NCBI GenBank assembly: GCA_964440875.1
Contig: CAYTTS010000028.1
Coordinates: 1-16,810, forward strand
Direction of reading: 5' to 3'
Length of the DNA: 16,810 bases
From: JAAZDN01 sp964440875
Lineage (GTDB): Bacteria; Bacillota_I; Bacilli_A; Erysipelotrichales; Erysipelotrichaceae
Below, in pieces: positions 13,821-16,810 of this stretch; positions within the stretch are counted from its first letter, which is position 1, and the number at the start of each line of letters is the position of its first letter. The translations under genes were made by a program, and so were the position numbers. The notes beneath the pieces are model-generated. The model had not been told where the DNA came from. It did no database searches and was given only the letters and a program-made list of their open reading frames with translations.

Positions 13821-15656
13821 ATGGCTAAGAATTATAATCGAAATAGAAATAGAAACAGGAATAGAAACCGTAAAAATACGGCGCCTGTAAAGATTAACTA
13901 TCCAACAACTGTATCTTATTATGAAGGAATAACGGTTGGTGCTTTAGCCAAGAGATTAGAGCGTAAATCAGGAGAAATTATTAAGATTTTATTTAAAATG
14001 GGATCTATGGCAACAATTAATGATGCATTAAGTCAAGATTTAGTTGAACTTATCGCATTAGAATTAAATGTTGAGGCAACTTTAGAAGTAGATGCTTTTG
14101 AGGATGCAATGGATCTTGAAAAAGATGTAGAAGACAAAGAAGAAGACTTAGTTGAGCGTGCTCCAGTAGTTACAATTATGGGTCACGTTGACCATGGTAA
14201 AACTTCACTATTAGATACTATTAGAAAAACTGATGTAACTGATGGTGAATTTGGAGGAATTACTCAACATATTGGTGCTTATCAAGTTAATATTGATGGA
14301 AAACCAATTACATTCTTAGATACACCAGGTCACGAGGCTTTCACAGCGATGCGTGCACGTGGTACTAAGGTAACTGATATTGTTATTATCGTTGTTGCTG
14401 CTGATGATGGAGTAATGCCACAAACTAAAGAGGCTGTAGATCATGCTTTAGTGGCGAAAACACCAATTATTGTTGCGGTTAACAAGATTGATAAACCAGG
14501 TGTAAATACTGACCGTATTTTAAGTGAAATGTCAGAATTAGGCTTAACTCCAGAAGTTTGGGGTGGAGAAACTATGTTCGTTAACGTTTCTGCAAGAACT
14601 GGTGAAGGTGTAGATGAATTACTTGAATCAATTCAATTATTAGCAGAAGTTTCAGAACTAAAAGCTAATCCAAATCGTTTAGCGATGGGAACTGCGATTG
14701 AAGCAGAACTTGACCGTGGACGTGGAGTTGTTACTAGTTTATTAGTTCAAAACGGTACACTTAGACATGGTGACTACCTAGTAGTTGGTACTACATCAGG
14801 TAGAATTAGAAAAATGACTAACCATCATGGTAAAGATATTGAGATAGCACTACCATCAACTCCAGTAGAAATACTTGGATTAAATGAAGTTCCAATAGCT
14901 GGAGACTCATTTAGAGTATTTGAAGATGAGAAGACAGCTAAAGAAGTAGCAAGTCGTCGTAAACAATTACTTGATGCTGCAGAGCGTGGTGTTTCAAGTG
15001 CAATGTCACTGGAAGACTTAGCTTTACAAATTCAAGAAGGCGATATCAAAGAAATTCCAGTAATCGTTAAATCAGACGTACAAGGTACAGCTGAAGCGGT
15101 TAAATCTACTTTAGAGAAGATTGAAGTAGAAGGAGTTAGGGTAAACGTTCTAAGAGCTCAAGCAGGTGGTATTAGTGAATCTGACGTAATGTTAGCACAT
15201 GCATCAAACGCAATCATTTACGGCTTTAACGTACGACCAAATGCTAACGTACGTGCAAAAGCAGCTGAAGACAAGGTTGAAATTAGACTTCACAATGTTA
15301 TTTATAAGATTGTAGAAGAAATGGAATCAGCAATGAAGGGTATGTTAGATCCTATCTTTGAAGAAGTGATTTATGGACAAGCAGAAGTTCGTGAAACATA
15401 TAAAGTATCACGTGTTGGAACAATTGCTGGTTGTATGGTTACTGATGGTAAGATGGTAAGAGATTCACAAATTCGTTTAATCAGAGATGATATTGTTATT
15501 TATGAAGGACAAATGGGGTCATTAAAACGATTTAATGATGACGCTAAGGAAGTAGCACAAGGGTTTGAGTGTGGTATTACCGTTAAAAACTTTAATGATA
15601 TCAAAAATGGTGATATAATTGAATCACATGGTGAAGTAGAAGTAGCAAGAGACTAG
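13821..15656 (+). CDS. infB: Translation initiation factor IF-2
   Basis: GTPase that places initiator fMet-tRNA on the 30S subunit and promotes subunit joining. G motifs: G1 GHVDHGKTS (121-129), G2 GGITQHIG (145-152), G3 DTPGHE (167-172), G4 NKID (221-224), G5 SART (257-260). Domains II and III and the fMet-tRNA-binding C-terminal domain follow in full. At 611 residues it is about 100 shorter than B. subtilis IF-2, all lost from the N-terminal linker. An IF2-N module (SVGALAK-like VGALAKRLERKSGEIIKILF, about 39-58) is kept. The N-terminus carries six Asn-Arg dipeptides (6-17) from a hexanucleotide-like repeat at 13836-13871. Shine-Dalgarno AGAGGTGA precedes the ATG. Confidence 0.97.
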   Translation: MAKNYNRNRNRNRNRNRKNTAPVKINYPTTVSYYEGITVGALAKRLERKSGEIIKILFKMGSMATINDALSQDLVELIALELNVEATLEVDAFEDAMDLEKDVEDKEEDLVERAPVVTIMGHVDHGKTSLLDTIRKTDVTDGEFGGITQHIGAYQVNIDGKPITFLDTPGHEAFTAMRARGTKVTDIVIIVVAADDGVMPQTKEAVDHALVAKTPIIVAVNKIDKPGVNTDRILSEMSELGLTPEVWGGETMFVNVSARTGEGVDELLESIQLLAEVSELKANPNRLAMGTAIEAELDRGRGVVTSLLVQNGTLRHGDYLVVGTTSGRIRKMTNHHGKDIEIALPSTPVEILGLNEVPIAGDSFRVFEDEKTAKEVASRRKQLLDAAERGVSSAMSLEDLALQIQEGDIKEIPVIVKSDVQGTAEAVKSTLEKIEVEGVRVNVLRAQAGGISESDVMLAHASNAIIYGFNVRPNANVRAKAAEDKVEIRLHNVIYKIVEEMESAMKGMLDPIFEEVIYGQAEVRETYKVSRVGTIAGCMVTDGKMVRDSQIRLIRDDIVIYEGQMGSLKRFNDDAKEVAQGFECGITVKNFNDIKNGDIIESHGEVEVARD

Positions 15657-15672
15657 AGAAAGGGTTGTTAAA

Positions 15673-16011
15673 ATGAGCGTAAGCAAAGCAAGATTAGAAA
15701 GTAATATTAGTCGTCACATCTCTGGAATTATTCAGAATGATGTTAAAGATAAAAATATGGGACACGTAACAGTTACAGATGTCGTAGTTTCTAAAGATTT
15801 AAGCTATGCAACAGTTTATGTGACGTTCTTTGACGATCGTGGTGTTCCTACAGAAAGACTTGAAGCTTTAGAAAAAGCTAAAGGATTTATTAGAACACAA
15901 TTAAGTCAAAAGATTACGACTTACAAAACTCCAGAAATTAGATTTAAATATGATAATTCATTAAATGCTGGAGCAAGAATTGATGAAATACTAAATAAAA
16001 TAAATGAATAA
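15673..16011 (+). CDS. rbfA: Ribosome-binding factor A
   Basis: A cold-adaptation and 30S maturation factor with a single KH-like domain that binds near helix 1 of 16S rRNA. At 112 residues it has normal length. VTVTDVVVSKDLSYATVYVTFF (about 32-53) matches the family's central ITDVEVS.DL..AKVYVS. PEIRFKYDNSLNAGARIDEIL near the C-terminus matches PEL.F..D.S...G.RI..LL. Shine-Dalgarno GAAAGGG (15658-15664) stands before the ATG, 16 bases after infB. The usual Bacillus neighbour ylxP between infB and rbfA is missing, and so is truB after it; the operon ends here at a terminator. Confidence 0.93.
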   Translation: MSVSKARLESNISRHISGIIQNDVKDKNMGHVTVTDVVVSKDLSYATVYVTFFDDRGVPTERLEALEKAKGFIRTQLSQKITTYKTPEIRFKYDNSLNAGARIDEILNKINE

Positions 16012-16014
16012 AAC

Positions 16015-16045
16015 AAACTTGGTAATATTTATTACCAAGTTTTTT
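16015..16045 (+). terminator. Intrinsic terminator after rbfA
   Basis: A perfect 12-bp stem AAACTTGGTAAT (16015-16026) with ATTACCAAGTTT (16031-16042), loop ATTT, T-run to 16045. The Shine-Dalgarno AAAAGGA of the following gene starts at the next base (16046), leaving no room for a promoter in between. Confidence 0.9.
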
Positions 16046-16059
16046 AAAAGGAAAAACAT

Positions 16060-16425
16060 ATGAAAAAAATATATATAGCAAACGTAGGTAATAGTAGTAA
16101 TGAATTAAAACAAAGTGTAATAAATCATTTAAGTAATTACCAAGTAATTGACATCAACCAGATACATAGTGATAAGGTAGGCTTGAAAGTTGCTGAAAAT
16201 GTACTTAAAGATCTAAGTAGTGTAGGTATTATTATGTGTGGAAATGGTTTTGGAATTGCTAAAGAAGCAAGTATTCATGATGATATTACGGTCATAAATT
16301 GTATAAGAGAAGATCAAGTAATTAGTGGTAAAAAGATCAATAATGCAAATATACTTTCACTTGGTGCACGCATGATTACCATTGAAGAAGGATTAGCGTT
16401 AGTTGATACTTTCTTAGCTGATTAA
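16060..16425 (+). CDS. RpiB/LacA/LacB-family protein lacking the usual catalytic residues
   Basis: A 121-residue protein with the RpiB/LacAB sugar-phosphate isomerase fold. The family's GILICGTGIGMSIAANK reads GIIMCGNGFGIAKEAS (57-72), keeping the Cys. The downstream NANVLALGAR motif is NANILSLGAR (about 94-103). But the N-terminal Asp-His pair of RpiB (ASDHAG) is replaced by ANVGNS. The Thr after Cys-Gly is Asn, and the catalytic His of the RxHN motif is Ile (GKKINNAN). It is also shorter than RpiB (about 150), missing the C-terminal arginine-bearing region. Ribose-5-phosphate or galactose-6-phosphate isomerase activity therefore looks unlikely; a regulatory or otherwise changed role is an inference. 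The ATG follows AAAAGGA (16046-16052), directly behind the rbfA terminator. Confidence 0.8.
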   Translation: MKKIYIANVGNSSNELKQSVINHLSNYQVIDINQIHSDKVGLKVAENVLKDLSSVGIIMCGNGFGIAKEASIHDDITVINCIREDQVISGKKINNANILSLGARMITIEEGLALVDTFLAD

Positions 16426-16434
16426 GACTTAATC
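16420..16434 (+). promoter_or_regulatory. Perfect 15-base dyad upstream of the DUF1871 promoter
   Basis: GATTAAGACTTAATC is a perfect 7-1-7 inverted repeat that overlaps the stop codon of the preceding gene and lies in the -35 zone, just before the extended -10 at 16437. There is no T-run behind it, so it is not a terminator. A repressor or activator site is possible but not proven; AT-rich dyads also arise by chance. Confidence 0.35.
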
Positions 16435-16436
16435 TA

Positions 16437-16452
16437 TGCTATAATTAACAAG
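16437..16452 (+). promoter_or_regulatory. Extended -10 promoter of the DUF1871 gene
   Basis: TGCTATAAT (16437-16445) is a perfect extended -10. No -35 at normal spacing is seen. The start is expected near 16452, about 18 bases before the ATG, with the Shine-Dalgarno AAGAGGTG (16458-16465) in between. Confidence 0.65.
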
Positions 16453-16469
16453 AGAAAAAGAGGTGTTAT

Positions 16470-16742
16470 ATGGTAGTTTTATGTGCTGAAGTAGTAAAAT
16501 ACGTATTAGATGAGTGGGATCCACTTAATCTATTAGCCCTTGGTGCACCTTTAGATGAGTATGATTATGAATTAGATATTATCTTATTTAGATTTAGTTT
16601 TCTAAATGAAATATCTAGTTTTGAAATAGCTAAAATAATACATGAGACATTCACTTATGCCTTTGATGAAAGCATATTTGCTTATTCCATTGATGACTTA
16701 ATTGAGCATGCAGAGCTGATACTTGAAATTAATCGACATTAA
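16470..16742 (+). CDS. DUF1871 family protein (YugE-like)
   Basis: A 90-residue acidic cytosolic protein whose pattern EVVKYVLDEWDPLNLLALGAP-DEYDYELDII matches DUF1871, a small helical family of Firmicutes that includes B. subtilis YugE. The WDPL motif is at 16-19 and EYDYE at 30-34. The second half, ending in the IxxIIHETFTYAFDE region, is typical of the family. Its function is unknown, and the neighbours give no direct hint. The ATG with AAGAGGTG in front is clear, and the gene has its own promoter at 16437-16445. No terminator is evident after the TAA. Confidence 0.8.
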   Translation: MVVLCAEVVKYVLDEWDPLNLLALGAPLDEYDYELDIILFRFSFLNEISSFEIAKIIHETFTYAFDESIFAYSIDDLIEHAELILEINRH

Positions 16743-16745
16743 TTT

Positions 16746-16790
16746 CTTGACAAGTGTTAGTGTCAAGTAAGTGTGGGAATATTTAATATT
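16746..16790 (+). other. Non-coding region with inverted repeats, probably upstream of a gene outside the window
   Basis: CTTGACA (16746-16752) and TGTCAAG (16761-16767) form a 7-bp stem with an 8-base loop and no T-run. A second dyad AATATT-T-AATATT lies at 16778-16790. TTGACA inside the first arm equals the -35 consensus, but no -10 stands 16-18 bases after it; TATAGA at 16793 is too far. Operator, promoter part or weak hairpin cannot be told apart from the cut window. Confidence 0.35.
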
Positions 16791-16810
16791 AGTATAGATT
16801 AGTGAGCTAA

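Noticed and set aside
16747..16752. TTGACA as the -35 of a promoter
   Set aside because: No -10-like hexamer 16-18 bases downstream; the hexamer is part of an inverted repeat arm.
1..16810. UGA read as tryptophan (Mollicute code 4)
   Set aside because: Trp is encoded by TGG, long genes have no in-frame TGA, and ylxQ and the IS30 fragment end at TGA where family proteins end.

Overview
This window is an AT-rich, densely packed bacterial chromosome segment. It is dominated by housekeeping genes in an order typical of low-GC Gram-positives and their Mollicute-type relatives. PolC (the Firmicute-type replicative polymerase) and the run rimP-nusA-ylxR-ylxQ-infB-rbfA place it in Bacilli/Mycoplasmatota. 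Trp is written as TGG, the long genes have no in-frame TGA, and at least one gene (ylxQ) stops at TGA, so the code is the standard bacterial one, not the Mycoplasma/Spiroplasma code. An Acholeplasma-, Izemoplasma- or Haloplasma-like organism, or a deep Erysipelotrichia-like Bacillota, would fit. I cannot name the species.

Layout. (1) 1-104: the 3' end of an IS30-family transposase cut by the window edge. (2) 105-1630, minus strand: a two-gene unit, a four-helix membrane protein followed by alanine racemase, ending in an intrinsic terminator. (3) 1650-1975, plus strand: a small YjdJ-type acetyltransferase with its own promoter and terminator. (4) 1977-9331: recG-rnc-polC and a zinc-ribbon membrane protein, tightly spaced and closed by a terminator. 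(5) 9343-11062: an unrecognised 492-residue protein and a 75-residue membrane protein. (6) 11073-16045: a promoter, a leader with a hairpin, then rimP-nusA-ylxR-ylxQ-infB-rbfA and a terminator. (7) 16060-16742: an RpiB/LacB-like protein without the usual catalytic residues, then a DUF1871 protein with its own promoter. (8) 16743-16810: non-coding, with dyads; probably upstream of a gene outside the window.

How the genes work together. Regions 4 and 6 hold replication (polC), fork rescue (recG), RNA processing (rnc, ylxR/rnpM), ribosome maturation (rimP, rbfA), translation initiation (infB) and transcription elongation/termination (nusA). The most interesting regulatory signal is the GC-rich hairpin with an interrupted U-tract in the rimP-nusA leader, which looks like a NusA-dependent attenuator. 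Other promoters here appear to be mostly extended -10 type, with 13-18 nt leaders whose 5' ends nearly coincide with the Shine-Dalgarno sequence. Two intrinsic terminators sit directly against the Shine-Dalgarno of the next gene with no obvious room for a promoter. Two gene starts were moved from the longest-ORF start: recG to a TTG at 2005 and the acetyltransferase to an ATG at 1683.

I see no CRISPR array, prophage, tRNA or rRNA, toxin-antitoxin pair or recognisable defence system. The only genes with no assignable role are the 141-, 102-, 492- and 75-residue proteins.
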